NCBI RefSeq assembly: GCF_000407445.1
Contig: NZ_ASWB01000002.1
Span: 558,001-622,000, forward strand
DNA from: Enterococcus moraviensis ATCC BAA-383
Lineage (GTDB): Bacteria > Bacillota > Bacilli > Lactobacillales > Enterococcaceae
DNA: 64,000 nucleotides
Direction of reading: 5' to 3'
In this document: positions 13,431-24,052 of the stretch, piece after piece
How the letters are laid out: every line of letters starts with the position of its first letter
Position numbering within the stretch: the first letter of the stretch is position 1
Position numbers and translations under genes: made by a program
Notes under the pieces: generated by a model
The model's input: the letters and a program-made list of their open reading frames with translations, nothing else
Told to the model about the DNA's origin: nothing
Databases searched by the model: none

Positions 13431-14729
13431 ATGGAACAGATTATTGTTCATGGTGGTAACCAATTAAAAGGAACTGTGAAAATTGAAGGGGCTAAGAATG
13501 CAGTATTACCAATTTTAGCAGCGACCCTTTTAGCAGAAGAAGGAACAACAACATTAAATAATGTACCGATCCTGTCTGATGTCTTTACAATGAATCAAGT
13601 AATCAAACATTTAAACGTAGATATTGAATTTAATGAAGAAGAAAACCAAGTCACAATAGATGCAACGCAACCGTTAGGTATCGAGGCTAATTATGAGTAT
13701 GTTAGTCAAATGAGAGCCTCAATCGTTGTTATGGGTCCTTTATTGGCTCGTAACGGTCATGCAAAGGTTGCTATGCCAGGTGGATGTGCGATTGGTAAAA
13801 GACCGATTGATCTACACTTAAAAGGTTTCCAAGCGCTTGGCGCAAAAATCATCCAAAAAAATGGCTATATTGAAGCCATTGCAGATGAATTGATTGGAAA
13901 TACGATTTATTTGGATTTCCCAAGTGTAGGTGCCACTCAAAATATTATGATGGCGGCTGTCAAAGCAAAAGGCATGACAGTGATCGAAAATGTTGCTAGA
14001 GAACCTGAAATCGTCGACTTAGCGAATATCCTGAATAAAATGGGCGCTAAAATCGTTGGTGCTGGTACTGAAATGATGCGTATCGAAGGTGTGGACAAAC
14101 TTCATGCAGTTGAACATTCGATTGTTCAAGATCGTATCGAAGCAGGTACATTCATGGTTGCAGCTGCGATGACTGAAGGTGATGTGTTGATCGAAGAAGC
14201 GATTCCTGAGCACAATCGTCCACTTATCTCTAAATTGACTGAAATGGGTGCTGTCATCCGTGAAGAACGTGGTGGTTTACGTGTTATTGGTCCTAAAGTA
14301 ATTAAACCAACTGATATCAAAACATTACCACATCCTGGTTTCCCAACAGATATGCAGGCCCAAATGACTGCAATGCAAATGGTAGCGGACGGTTCAAGTG
14401 TAGTAACTGAAACTGTTTTTGAAAATCGTTTCCAACACCTAGAAGAAATGCAACGCATGAATGCTGATGTAAAAATAGACGGAAATATCGCTATTATTAA
14501 TGGTACTCAAGCATTACAAGGTGCAGCTGTAGAAGCTACAGATTTACGTGCCGCTGCTGCTTTGATTTTAGTAGGATTACGTGCGGAAGGTATTACTCGT
14601 GTATCACATTTAGAATATTTAGATCGCGGTTACTATAAATTCCATGAAAAACTTCAAAAATTAGGAGCTAAAGTGGAACGAGTAAACGACGAAAAAGTGA
14701 CAGAAAATAAACTGTCGCCAGTTAGCTAA
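13431..14729 (+). CDS. murA: UDP-N-acetylglucosamine 1-carboxyvinyltransferase
   Basis: A 432-residue enzyme for the first committed step of peptidoglycan synthesis: transfer of enolpyruvate from PEP to UDP-GlcNAc. The active-site Cys is residue 119 in [15 protein letters not shown], so the enzyme should be fosfomycin-sensitive. Lys22 in EGAKNAVLP is also conserved. The neighbours DUF1146 and epuA are the usual ones for the Firmicute MurA1 copy. Confidence 0.97.
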   Translation: MEQIIVHGGNQLKGTVKIEGAKNAVLPILAATLLAEEGTTTLNNVPILSDVFTMNQVIKHLNVDIEFNEEENQVTIDATQPLGIEANYEYVSQMRASIVVMGPLLARNGHAKVAMPGGCAIGKRPIDLHLKGFQALGAKIIQKNGYIEAIADELIGNTIYLDFPSVGATQNIMMAAVKAKGMTVIENVAREPEIVDLANILNKMGAKIVGAGTEMMRIEGVDKLHAVEHSIVQDRIEAGTFMVAAAMTEGDVLIEEAIPEHNRPLISKLTEMGAVIREERGGLRVIGPKVIKPTDIKTLPHPGFPTDMQAQMTAMQMVADGSSVVTETVFENRFQHLEEMQRMNADVKIDGNIAIINGTQALQGAAVEATDLRAAAALILVGLRAEGITRVSHLEYLDRGYYKFHEKLQKLGAKVERVNDEKVTENKLSPVS

Positions 14730-14743
14730 AAGGGGAAATAGAT

Positions 14744-14917
14744 ATGAGTTCGACACGCTATATCATAGTGACTTTGTTGAAAGTTTTAGTAGTGATTGCC
14801 TTAGTGATTATTTTATTTGTTGCCGGTACAATGATCGGTTATGGAGTAGTCGGTGGAGGAAATCCAAAAGATGTGTTCAAAGAAGAAATTTGGGCTCATA
14901 TTCTAGACTTTTTTTAA
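14744..14917 (+). CDS. epuA: EpuA-like small membrane protein
   Basis: A 57-residue protein, often annotated as 'DNA-directed RNA polymerase subunit beta' (EpuA, PF11772). It has one hydrophobic helix (about 7-35) followed by the tail NPKDVFKEEIWAHILDFF. The gene follows murA by 14 bases and uses AGGGGAAA as ribosome binding site. The gene order murA-epuA is conserved in streptococci and enterococci. A real role in transcription is not established. Confidence 0.75.
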   Translation: MSSTRYIIVTLLKVLVVIALVIILFVAGTMIGYGVVGGGNPKDVFKEEIWAHILDFF

Positions 14918-14935
14918 TACGTATTCATACAGTAT

Positions 14936-14968
14936 AAATCCAAACGAATTTTTCGTTTGGATTTTTTT
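14936..14968 (+). terminator. Terminator of the murA-epuA operon
   Basis: AAATCCAAACGAA and TTCGTTTGGATTT form a perfect stem with a very short loop, followed by a T-run. Confidence 0.92.
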
Positions 14969-15243
14969 GCTAAAAATAACTGTAGTTATATCGCTATATT
15001 TCCTGGTTTTTTCGTAAAGATACTGTAATATAAGGTTTTTTCAACCATTTATTTGTACGTTTATTTAGATTATTGGGTAAAAATATAACATAAAGAGGCA
15101 GCATGTACTTTTTTTATTTTTCTAATGTAAAAAAATAAGAAGCTGATTTGATGGGCGTAAGCAAAGGTGTATTTGCTAAAATTACTAATAAAAATATGAG
15201 AATATTTCCAATGTAACAAAGAGTAAAACGCTTTCTAAGATGC

Positions 15244-15298
15244 TGTAACGTACGTTTAATTAAATAGTAACCATCTTCGTTATATCACGTGCTATCAT
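15244..15298 (+). promoter_or_regulatory. Probable WalR-type box and extended -10 promoter of the 3D-domain gene
   Basis: The 416-base gap before the gene is otherwise empty. TGTAAC-N5-TTTAAT at 15244-15260 differs by one base from the WalR/YycF consensus TGTWAH-N5-TGTWAH. An extended -10 TGCTATCAT lies at 15290-15298, which places the box just upstream of the weak -35 region, an activator position. The downstream gene is of the class WalR controls in Bacillus (yocH). Confidence 0.5.
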
Positions 15299-15333
15299 AG
15301 CTTTCGTACGAATTTTAGGGAGGAAACTTTTCA

Positions 15334-15963
15334 ATGAAGAAAAGATGGTTACCAATTTTATTTATCATTTCTTGCTTTGTTACGGGATCAGTAATTCCAG
15401 TTTATGCAGCAGAAAATAAAAATAATGAGATCAAAGGGTTAACGAATTATACAGTTGTGTCGGAAGAGGCAGCTCAAGAGTTGTCTAGCACAATGATCCA
15501 TTCATTGACAGATGGCAAAGCGTTTAATTTAGTTAAGACAGACATTGTAAATAAAGAAAAAATCAAAAAAGAAAAAGCTGCAAAAGCGAAAGCAGAAAAA
15601 GTAAAGAAAGAACAAGCAGCAAGGGCAAAAGCTGAAGCGGAAAATAAACAAGCTGCGAATGATAAACCTCAGGGCCAAACTATGATGATGGAAGCTACGG
15701 CATACTCTTGTAACGAAGGCTTCATTGGTGGTGGGAATCTGACCGCAATGGGACAAGATTTACGCGTAGATCCTATGGCAATAGCTGTGGATCCAAGTGT
15801 GATTCCCTTAGGGACAAAATTATATGTCGAAGGGTACGGAGAAGCAATTGCTAGTGATACTGGTGGGGCAATTAAAGGAAACATCATCGACCTTCATTTT
15901 TCTGATGTTGCGGCCTGTATCAACTGGGGTAGAAGACAAGTCGCAGTCACGATCTTATCTTAA
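15334..15963 (+). CDS. Secreted 3D-domain cell-wall protein
   Basis: A 209-residue protein with a Sec signal peptide (about 1-26, ending VYAA), a Lys/Ala/Glu-rich coiled coil (about 70-105) and a C-terminal 3D domain (PF06725, about 114-209). The three conserved Asp residues lie in VDPSVIPLG, ASDTGGAIKG and IDLHFSD. 3D domains share the double-psi barrel of MltA-like transglycosylases, so a role in peptidoglycan cleavage is likely. It is flanked by its own promoter and terminator. Confidence 0.85.
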   Translation: MKKRWLPILFIISCFVTGSVIPVYAAENKNNEIKGLTNYTVVSEEAAQELSSTMIHSLTDGKAFNLVKTDIVNKEKIKKEKAAKAKAEKVKKEQAARAKAEAENKQAANDKPQGQTMMMEATAYSCNEGFIGGGNLTAMGQDLRVDPMAIAVDPSVIPLGTKLYVEGYGEAIASDTGGAIKGNIIDLHFSDVAACINWGRRQVAVTILS

Positions 15964-15983
15964 TAATGATTAATAGTTAAAAC

Positions 15984-16023
15984 AAAAAGCTGAACGAGAC
16001 AAATAAAGTCTGGTTCGGCTTTT
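15984..16023 (+). terminator. Terminator after the 3D-domain gene
   Basis: A 16-base arm starting AAAAGCTGAACGAGAC pairs with GTCTGGTTCGGCTTTT, allowing G-U pairs, around a seven-base loop. Confidence 0.85.
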
Positions 16024-16066
16024 CATTTTGCAAAGACCAAATTATCAACTAAGAAAAAAAGTTATA

Positions 16067-16075
16067 TGTTATAAT
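16067..16075 (+). promoter_or_regulatory. Extended -10 promoter of the gutA-like gene
   Basis: TGTTATAAT lies 35 bases upstream of the start. No good -35 box is seen. Confidence 0.5.
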
Positions 16076-16110
16076 GAAGAGTGATTAAGTGGAGAAGGAG
16101 CGATACGCGG

Positions 16111-16473
16111 ATGAAAGCAATAGTTACTGAAATTGGTGTTCGAGCACTAGATGAAAAAGAGCCGATGATCATACTTTTTGGTGAAAGTGCCACAGAAGGT
16201 TTAAAAGAATATTCGGTGATCCAAACGTTTCAAGAAACACACACTTTGGAATTAAAAAAAGGGGATTTATTAAAGATCGATAAACAAGAATATACGATCG
16301 ATTATGTGGGTCCTTTTGCTAATGATAACTTAAATAGTATTGCCCACGTGACTTTGGTTTTTGCTGATGCGCCCAATGATGATGCCATTGTGAATGGGTT
16401 GTATCTTACGCCTGATGCGTTTCCAACAATCAAAGTCGGAACGACGATAGAATATGTTTCTCGTGGAGTGTGA
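16111..16473 (+). CDS. Orphan GutA-like PTS glucitol/sorbitol EIIA-domain protein
   Basis: A 120-residue protein of the PTSIIA_gutA family (PF03829). It starts with ATG ten bases after GAAGGAG. The FGESATEGLKEYSVI block and the DNLNSIAHVTLVF block align with E. coli GutA. The phospho-accepting His43 of E. coli, in EYCFIH, is replaced here by Gln38 (EYSVIQ), so phosphotransfer by the usual route looks impossible. No EIIB or EIIC partners are nearby; the next gene is a polytopic membrane protein. A regulatory or structural role is likely, but unproven. Confidence 0.75.
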   Translation: MKAIVTEIGVRALDEKEPMIILFGESATEGLKEYSVIQTFQETHTLELKKGDLLKIDKQEYTIDYVGPFANDNLNSIAHVTLVFADAPNDDAIVNGLYLTPDAFPTIKVGTTIEYVSRGV

Positions 16474-16477
16474 TTGA

Positions 16478-17635
16478 ATGGAAAAAGAAAAAGATAAACG
16501 CTTTTCTTGGTTTTGGCGTTGGTTTTTAAATAACCAAGTAGTAACAGCCTTATTGATTGTACTTTTGATTTTACTGATCTTATTGGTTTTCACAAAGGTA
16601 TCTTATTTATTTAAACCAGTTTGGCAGTTTATCGGAGTTGTAGGACTACCCTTGATCATGGCTGGGATTTTGTATTATTTAATGAACCCAGTTGTTGATT
16701 ACTTAGAGAAAAAACAAGTACCTCGTATTTGGAGTATAGTTGGACTATTTATTATCGTGATTGCTTTGATTATTTGGGGACTTGTTGTGATTGTTCCAAA
16801 AATTCAAGAACAGACCATAAGTTTTGGTAATCATTTTCCTCAATACATCGATACGATCGATAAGAAAATGCAAGAGATTTTAGGAGATCCTTTCTTTGCT
16901 CAGTTCCGTAGTCAACTCGAAGATATGGGAGATAAACTGATCAGCTCATTAGGAGATATCATCCGTAATATTTCTACGTTTACGGTTCAAGGTTTAGGGA
17001 GTTTTGTTGGTGCGGTGGCTACAGTTGTTGTGGCGATCATTACAATGCCGTTTATTTTATTTTATCTATTGAAAGATGGCAAACAACTAGCGCCTTACTT
17101 GATGAAATTCTTACCGAATAAAATGCGCAAACCTACATTAAAAGTCTTAGGAGAGGTCAATTCACAAGTCTCTTCTTATATTCGAGGTCAGTTGACAGTC
17201 GCTTTTGCAGTAGCGGTAATGTTTATTATAGGTTTTTCATTTATCGGACTAGATTATGCAATTACTTTAGGGATAACAGCTGGGTTTCTTAATTTGATTC
17301 CTTATCTTGGTTCGTTTTTGGCAATGGTTCCAGCAATCTTTTTAGGAATTGTTGGCGGTCCTGTGTTGCTCGTTAAAGTGTTGATTGTTTTCGTGATTGA
17401 GCAGACAATTGAAGGACGGGTTATTTCTCCATTAGTATTAGGGAGTCAGCTAGATATTCATCCTGTAACGATTTTAGTGGTGCTGTTGACATCTGGAAAG
17501 TTATTTGGTGTTGTGGGTGTTATCTTGGGTATACCCGTTTACGCTGCAGCTAAGGTCATAATTACGCATATATTTGAATGGTATAAAGATGTTTCAAGTT
17601 TGTATCATGAAGAAGAAGTAAACAAACTAGAATAA
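16478..17635 (+). CDS. AI-2E family transporter
   Basis: A 385-residue polytopic membrane protein of the PF01594 family (formerly UPF0118). It has paired N-terminal helices, a central soluble segment (about 115-165) and the conserved C-terminal block LNLIPYLGSFLAMVPAI followed by EQTIEGRVISPLVLG. Members export various small solutes; some act as Na+/H+ antiporters. It starts four bases after the gutA-like gene, so the two are co-transcribed. Confidence 0.88.
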   Translation: MEKEKDKRFSWFWRWFLNNQVVTALLIVLLILLILLVFTKVSYLFKPVWQFIGVVGLPLIMAGILYYLMNPVVDYLEKKQVPRIWSIVGLFIIVIALIIWGLVVIVPKIQEQTISFGNHFPQYIDTIDKKMQEILGDPFFAQFRSQLEDMGDKLISSLGDIIRNISTFTVQGLGSFVGAVATVVVAIITMPFILFYLLKDGKQLAPYLMKFLPNKMRKPTLKVLGEVNSQVSSYIRGQLTVAFAVAVMFIIGFSFIGLDYAITLGITAGFLNLIPYLGSFLAMVPAIFLGIVGGPVLLVKVLIVFVIEQTIEGRVISPLVLGSQLDIHPVTILVVLLTSGKLFGVVGVILGIPVYAAAKVIITHIFEWYKDVSSLYHEEEVNKLE

Positions 17636-17639
17636 AAAA

Positions 17640-17684
17640 GGGATAAGCTTTATAACGCTTAGCGTTATAGCTTATCCTTTTTTG
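17640..17684. terminator. Bidirectional terminator between the AI-2E gene and azoA
   Basis: GGGATAAGC...TATAACGC pairs with GCGTTATA...GCTTATCC across a three-base loop, with A and T runs on either side. It serves both convergent genes. Confidence 0.92.
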
Positions 17685-17689
17685 TATGA

Positions 17690-18337
<648 letters not shown>

Positions 18338-18538
18338 TCATTATTTATGAACAAAAACTATTTTACTAATAAAAAGTAAGAAAATCAATGTTTTTGGGTA
18401 AAATTCTTTAAAAAACAAGTATCTAATGATTGAATAGTTGTTTTAATAATAAAGAAAGCATAGATAGCTATTGATTTAAATCGTGCGTCTCTTCTTAATG
18501 ATTGTTAAAACATTTTTTTACTTGTTTATTGAAAAGGG

Positions 18539-18567
18539 TTGCAAATAAATAAAAATAATGTTATGCT
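18539..18567 (+). promoter_or_regulatory. Promoter of the licT-bgl operon
   Basis: TTGCAA and TATGCT are separated by exactly 17 bases. Transcription would start just upstream of the antiterminator element. Confidence 0.7.
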
Positions 18568-18580
18568 TTGCATGTAATGA

Positions 18581-18653
18581 GGATTGTTACTGTTCGGCAG
18601 GCAAAACCTGAATCTTCCATAGTAGTTTATTTGGGCGGATTCTAGGTTTTTTT
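18581..18653 (+). promoter_or_regulatory. RAT antiterminator and overlapping terminator upstream of licT
   Basis: A LicT/BglG-type ribonucleic antiterminator lies at 18581-18609, starting GGATTGTTACTG and ending GGCAAAACCT. Its end overlaps the left arm of a terminator (AACCTGAATC with GATTCTAGGTT and seven T). Binding of active LicT would block the terminator, so licT controls its own expression. Confidence 0.9.
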
Positions 18654-18682
18654 CATTTGTATTTGTAAAAGTGAGGGTCATC

Positions 18683-19525
18683 ATGAATATTGAAAAAATT
18701 TTAAACAATAATGTCGTCATGACAAAAAATGAATCAGGTGAAGAAATTGTCTGTATGGGCCGAGGACTGGCATTTCAGAAAAAAATTGGAGATGTGATCG
18801 ATCCAACTTTTGTTGAAAAAGAGTTTGTCCTTAAAGATTCTATCACCTCAGGACAGTTTCAACAGTTATTTGCAGATATTCCGTTAGAAGAAGTAGAAAT
18901 CGTAAAAAAAATCGTAGATATAGCTGAGGAAGATCTTGGGATCGAGCTATCCTCTAATATTTACTTAACATTAACGGATCACGTACACTATGCGATCTTG
19001 AGAGCGAAAGAAGGCCTTGAGATGCCTAATCCTTTGATGTTTGAAACAAAAAAGTTTTACCCAAAAGAATTTGCGATTGCTAGAAAAGGTGTAGCCTTGA
19101 TCAAGGACAAATTGAACATCGATTTTTCTGAAAGCGAAGCAGGTTTTATTGCATTTCATATCGTCAACAGTGAACAAGCCAATGGAAATATGGAAGTAAC
19201 AATGTCAGCGACTGAAATGGTACGAGACATTTTAACAATCATTAGCCGTTATTTTGGTAAACCATTTGATGAGGATTCATTAAATTATCAACGGATCGTG
19301 ACGCACTTACAATATTTTGCGCAACGTTACTTGCAAAATGAAGCACACGATGAGGAAGATGACTTCTTATATGAGTTGATCCAAAGTAAATACCCAAAAG
19401 CTTTTCAGTCAGTACAAAGAATCAACGATTATCTTGTAAAAAAATACCAAAAGCCAATCGACAAAGCAGAACAAATTTATTTGACCATTCATATTCAACG
19501 AGTGGTCGGCGAAAAAAAGGCTTAG
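18683..19525 (+). CDS. licT: LicT/BglG-family transcriptional antiterminator
   Basis: A 280-residue RNA-binding antiterminator. The first 55 residues are the CAT-RBD domain, followed by two PRD domains. The regulatory His residues fall at 100, 159, 208 and 270, almost exactly the positions in B. subtilis LicT, which also supports the ATG at 18683 over a GTG four codons upstream. PTS-dependent phosphorylation of these His residues switches the protein according to beta-glucoside supply. RAT elements stand before this gene and before bglP. Confidence 0.95.
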   Translation: MNIEKILNNNVVMTKNESGEEIVCMGRGLAFQKKIGDVIDPTFVEKEFVLKDSITSGQFQQLFADIPLEEVEIVKKIVDIAEEDLGIELSSNIYLTLTDHVHYAILRAKEGLEMPNPLMFETKKFYPKEFAIARKGVALIKDKLNIDFSESEAGFIAFHIVNSEQANGNMEVTMSATEMVRDILTIISRYFGKPFDEDSLNYQRIVTHLQYFAQRYLQNEAHDEEDDFLYELIQSKYPKAFQSVQRINDYLVKKYQKPIDKAEQIYLTIHIQRVVGEKKA

Positions 19526-19567
19526 TATTTCACTTTTTGTTATTAAAATTTAGCTTTCAATCGAAGC

Positions 19568-19676
19568 GGATTGTTACTGTTTAGCAGGCAAAACCTAGAT
19601 TGAAAAAACAAATGATTCACTGTTACCTTTTTTGGTACGTGGAGAAAATCATTGTTTTTTCAGTTTAGGTTTTTTT
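19568..19676 (+). promoter_or_regulatory. Second RAT antiterminator and terminator between licT and bglP
   Basis: The RAT at 19568-19596 differs from the first by two bases in the middle. It overlaps a very large terminator in which AACCTA...GAAAAAACAAATGATT pairs with AATCATTGTTTTTTC...TAGGTT before a T-run. It makes bglP and bglA depend on active LicT. Confidence 0.92.
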
Positions 19677-19708
19677 ATATAAAAAATTAAGGAAAAGAGG
19701 CATATAAA

Positions 19709-21598
19709 ATGAGTAAAAATCAAGAAATTGCAGAACGTGTCTTAGGACTCGTTGGCGGAGAAGAAAATGTGAATAGTGTTGTCCACTGCGCGACACGCTT
19801 ACGTTTTAAATTAAAAGATGAGGAAAAAGCGAACACGGAACAATTAAATCAAGATCCTGATGTGATCCAAGTGGTTCGTAGTGGTGGGCAATATCAAGTT
19901 GTAATCGGAAGCCATGTCAGTGATGTTTATAAAGAGTTAATGGCACATAGTGGTTTAGGTGATGATGATACTGAAAGAGACGAAGGACCAAAAGGCAATA
20001 TTTTTAATCAATTGATTGATATTATTTCTTCTATCTTTACGCCTTTCCTTGGTGCGATGGCTGGAGCTGGGGTTTTAAAAGGCTTCTTGACACTTGCTGT
20101 GACATTGAATTGGTTGACTGTTGAATCTGGTGTTTATGTTGTTCTTTTTGCAATAGCAGATGGGATTTTTACATTCTTACCAATTCTACTAGCATTTACT
20201 GCAGCAAAAAAATTCAAAACAAATCAGTTTTTGGCTGTCTGTCTAGCAATGGCGCTTGTTCATCCTAGCATTACTGCTTTAGCAGGACAACCTCTGACTT
20301 TTGCTGGTATTCCTGTAATTATTGGGGCAAGTGCCTATACATCTTCTGTTATCCCAATTATTTTAGCAGTTTATGTTCAAAGTTATGTTGAGCGTTTCTT
20401 TAAGAAAGTCATTCCTTCTTTCTTGCAAATTATTTGTGTTCCTTTAGCGGTATTCTTAGTAATGGCGCCAGTTACGTTTATTGCAATTGGTCCAATCGGT
20501 ACAGTTTTAGGTGACTTATTAGGAAAAGGGTACAATGGTATTTATGGCTTTAGTCCAATTATTGCTGGAGCTGTAATGGGTGGTTTATGGCAAGTATTTG
20601 TTATGTTTGGAATGCACTGGGGCTTTGTGCCAATCATGATGCTTAACCTATCACAAGCAGGTGGTGGAGTTGACACAATGGCACCAATGTTATTACCAGC
20701 TGTTTTAGCTCAAGGTGGGGCAGCATTAGCAGTCTTCTTTATGACAAAAAACGTAAAATTAAAAGGATTGGCTCTTTCATCTGCAATGACATCTGTATTT
20801 GGGATTACTGAACCAACTGTTTATGGTGTAACATTACCACTTAAAAAACCATTTATCGCAGCATGTATCGGTGGTGCTGTTGGTGGAGCATTTATCGGGT
20901 TCAGTCATGTTCAAAATTATGTGTTTGGTTTGATTAGCTTATTAAGCTTACCAGGCTTTATTCCGCAAGATACAAAAGATACATCTGGTTTGATCGCAGC
21001 AGTTATCGGAACAGCAATTGCATTTGTGATTGCATTTGTATTAACGTTTATTTTAAAATTTGATGATAAAACAGAAGCTAGTAATGAAACAGTTAAGAAA
21101 GAAAACAATACTAGTTTAGAAGCGCAAAATGGGAACAAAGGTGATAAAATTGTTTTAACAAGCCCAATTACTGGTACAATCGTTCCTTTAGATAAAGTCG
21201 AAGATCAAGTATTTTCATCTGGAGCATTAGGTAAAGGAATTGCAATTGAACCAACATTAGGTGAGCTTTATGCACCTGCTAATGGAGAAATCACAACCCT
21301 ATTTCCAACTGGTCATGCCGTTGGGATCACTACAGAAGACGGTGCGGAAGTATTGATGCATATCGGTATGGACACAGTTGAGATGGATGGGAACGGATTT
21401 GAAATACTAGTCAAACAAGGCGATAAAGTGAAACAAGGAGATTTATTAGTTAAATTTGATATTGAAAAAATCAAAGCAGCTGGTCATCCTATTGTGACAC
21501 CAGTTGTGGTTACAAATAGCGGAGATTATTTAGATGTGTTGGATATGGATCAAACTGACGTATTGCATGGTGAGGATTTCTTAGCAATTGTCCGTTAA
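19709..21598 (+). CDS. bglP: Beta-glucoside PTS permease EIIBCA
   Basis: A 629-residue phosphotransferase transporter with domains in the order IIB-IIC-IIA. The IIB phospho-Cys is residue 27 (HCATRLRF). About ten membrane helices follow (about 100-455). The IIA phospho-His is residue 551 (VLMHIGMDTVEM). It takes up and phosphorylates beta-glucosides, and as in B. subtilis would also phosphorylate LicT to inactivate it when no substrate is present. AAGGAAAAGAGG precedes the ATG. Confidence 0.95.
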   Translation: MSKNQEIAERVLGLVGGEENVNSVVHCATRLRFKLKDEEKANTEQLNQDPDVIQVVRSGGQYQVVIGSHVSDVYKELMAHSGLGDDDTERDEGPKGNIFNQLIDIISSIFTPFLGAMAGAGVLKGFLTLAVTLNWLTVESGVYVVLFAIADGIFTFLPILLAFTAAKKFKTNQFLAVCLAMALVHPSITALAGQPLTFAGIPVIIGASAYTSSVIPIILAVYVQSYVERFFKKVIPSFLQIICVPLAVFLVMAPVTFIAIGPIGTVLGDLLGKGYNGIYGFSPIIAGAVMGGLWQVFVMFGMHWGFVPIMMLNLSQAGGGVDTMAPMLLPAVLAQGGAALAVFFMTKNVKLKGLALSSAMTSVFGITEPTVYGVTLPLKKPFIAACIGGAVGGAFIGFSHVQNYVFGLISLLSLPGFIPQDTKDTSGLIAAVIGTAIAFVIAFVLTFILKFDDKTEASNETVKKENNTSLEAQNGNKGDKIVLTSPITGTIVPLDKVEDQVFSSGALGKGIAIEPTLGELYAPANGEITTLFPTGHAVGITTEDGAEVLMHIGMDTVEMDGNGFEILVKQGDKVKQGDLLVKFDIEKIKAAGHPIVTPVVVTNSGDYLDVLDMDQTDVLHGEDFLAIVR

Positions 21599-21669
21599 TT
21601 AACGTTAAGTTTACACATGACACTAGTAAGATTAGCTAACAGAACGTGCTTAATCAGCTTTTAAAATGA

Positions 21670-23130
<1,461 letters not shown>

Positions 23131-23147
23131 AAGTAAATAATGAAATC

Positions 23148-23193
23148 AGAGTTAAGATGTAACTATTCTAGTTATGTCTTAGCTCTATTTTTT
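23148..23193 (+). terminator. Terminator of the bgl operon
   Basis: AGAG/CTCT, TAAGA/TCTTA and TAACTA/TAGTTA stack into one long stem followed by a T-run. Confidence 0.75.
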
Positions 23194-23272
23194 AGTAGAA
23201 AATAATACTTCATCATTCTTTAAAGAGAAAAGCAAATGAGGCGTGTATAATCAATACCTCATTTCTTTACAA

Positions 23273-23301
23273 TTGAAGACGAGTTCTCATTGTTGTATAG
23301 T
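23273..23301 (+). promoter_or_regulatory. Promoter of the guanylate-kinase-like gene
   Basis: TTGAAG and TATAGT are 17 bases apart. The start codon lies 24 bases downstream. Confidence 0.6.
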
Positions 23302-23324
23302 AAGTTAATAAGGGGGAATGAATA

Positions 23325-23906
23325 ATGAAGGTCAAAAAACTAAACCATCCTTTCTTTGTCATTATTGGTCCTAGTGGTTCTGGAAAGACGAAAGTAGCAG
23401 AGGCGGTTTTTCCAATAGCCTATAAAGTGATCTCCCATACTACCCGACCCATACGAAAAGAGGAAATTGCGGGTGTAGATTATTATTTTGAAACAAAAGC
23501 CCAATTTGAGCGTTTATTAAATTCTGAAGCATTAGCAGAACATGATATTTATCATAAAAATCAATATGGTGTAGGAGTCGCTGAGCTGATCAATAAAACC
23601 AGAGATCATTATGCCTATGATGTTCTAACAATCAAAGGGTTTCAGGCGATAGAAAAACAATTTGGAAAGATGGTAATTCCGATTTTTTTAGAAGTTTCTA
23701 AAAAAAATGTATTATTACGATTACAAACGAGAGAAGATGATGAAACCATCATTGCTCAGCGAGCGGCATTATATGATAGAGAATCTAAAAATAAAAAAAT
23801 AGTAACTAGCTATACACCTCATTTCATAATTGATGGAAACCAATCATTTGAAGAGGTTGTGAACGATGTAAAAAAAGTTGTAAATGAAGTGATTAAAGAA
23901 AACTAG
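23325..23906 (+). CDS. Divergent guanylate-kinase-like protein
   Basis: A 193-residue P-loop protein. It has Walker A GPSGSGKT (about 15-22), the GMP-binding SHTTRPIR and VDYYF blocks, and RLQTRED in the lid region. The usual EYAEVHGNYYGT stretch is altered to EHDIYHKNQYGVG. It stands alone between the bgl operon and the tetR gene, not near rpoZ or priA where the housekeeping gmk normally sits, so it is probably a paralogue. Whether it phosphorylates GMP is not known. Confidence 0.65.
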   Translation: MKVKKLNHPFFVIIGPSGSGKTKVAEAVFPIAYKVISHTTRPIRKEEIAGVDYYFETKAQFERLLNSEALAEHDIYHKNQYGVGVAELINKTRDHYAYDVLTIKGFQAIEKQFGKMVIPIFLEVSKKNVLLRLQTREDDETIIAQRAALYDRESKNKKIVTSYTPHFIIDGNQSFEEVVNDVKKVVNEVIKEN

Positions 23907-23974
23907 CGAAAATCATCGTATCGTTTAGTAGCGCTTAGCGACTAAGAGTTTAAAGAGAATTGTACGGAATTTGG

Positions 23975-24031
23975 TTGCTTTTTCATTTTAGGATGCTATA
24001 ATGACATAGTTTTATATGACGGAGTGTCATA
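23975..24031 (+). promoter_or_regulatory. Promoter and likely operator of the tetR gene
   Basis: TTGCTT and TATAAT are 16 bases apart, with an extended TGC before the -10. ATGACA (24001-24006) and TGTCAT (24025-24030) form an inverted repeat over the start site, with a tighter palindrome ATGAC-N5-GTCAT at 24016-24030. This fits autoregulation by the TetR protein. Confidence 0.55.
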
Positions 24032-24052
24032 CTTGGGAAAGGAATGCATTAA

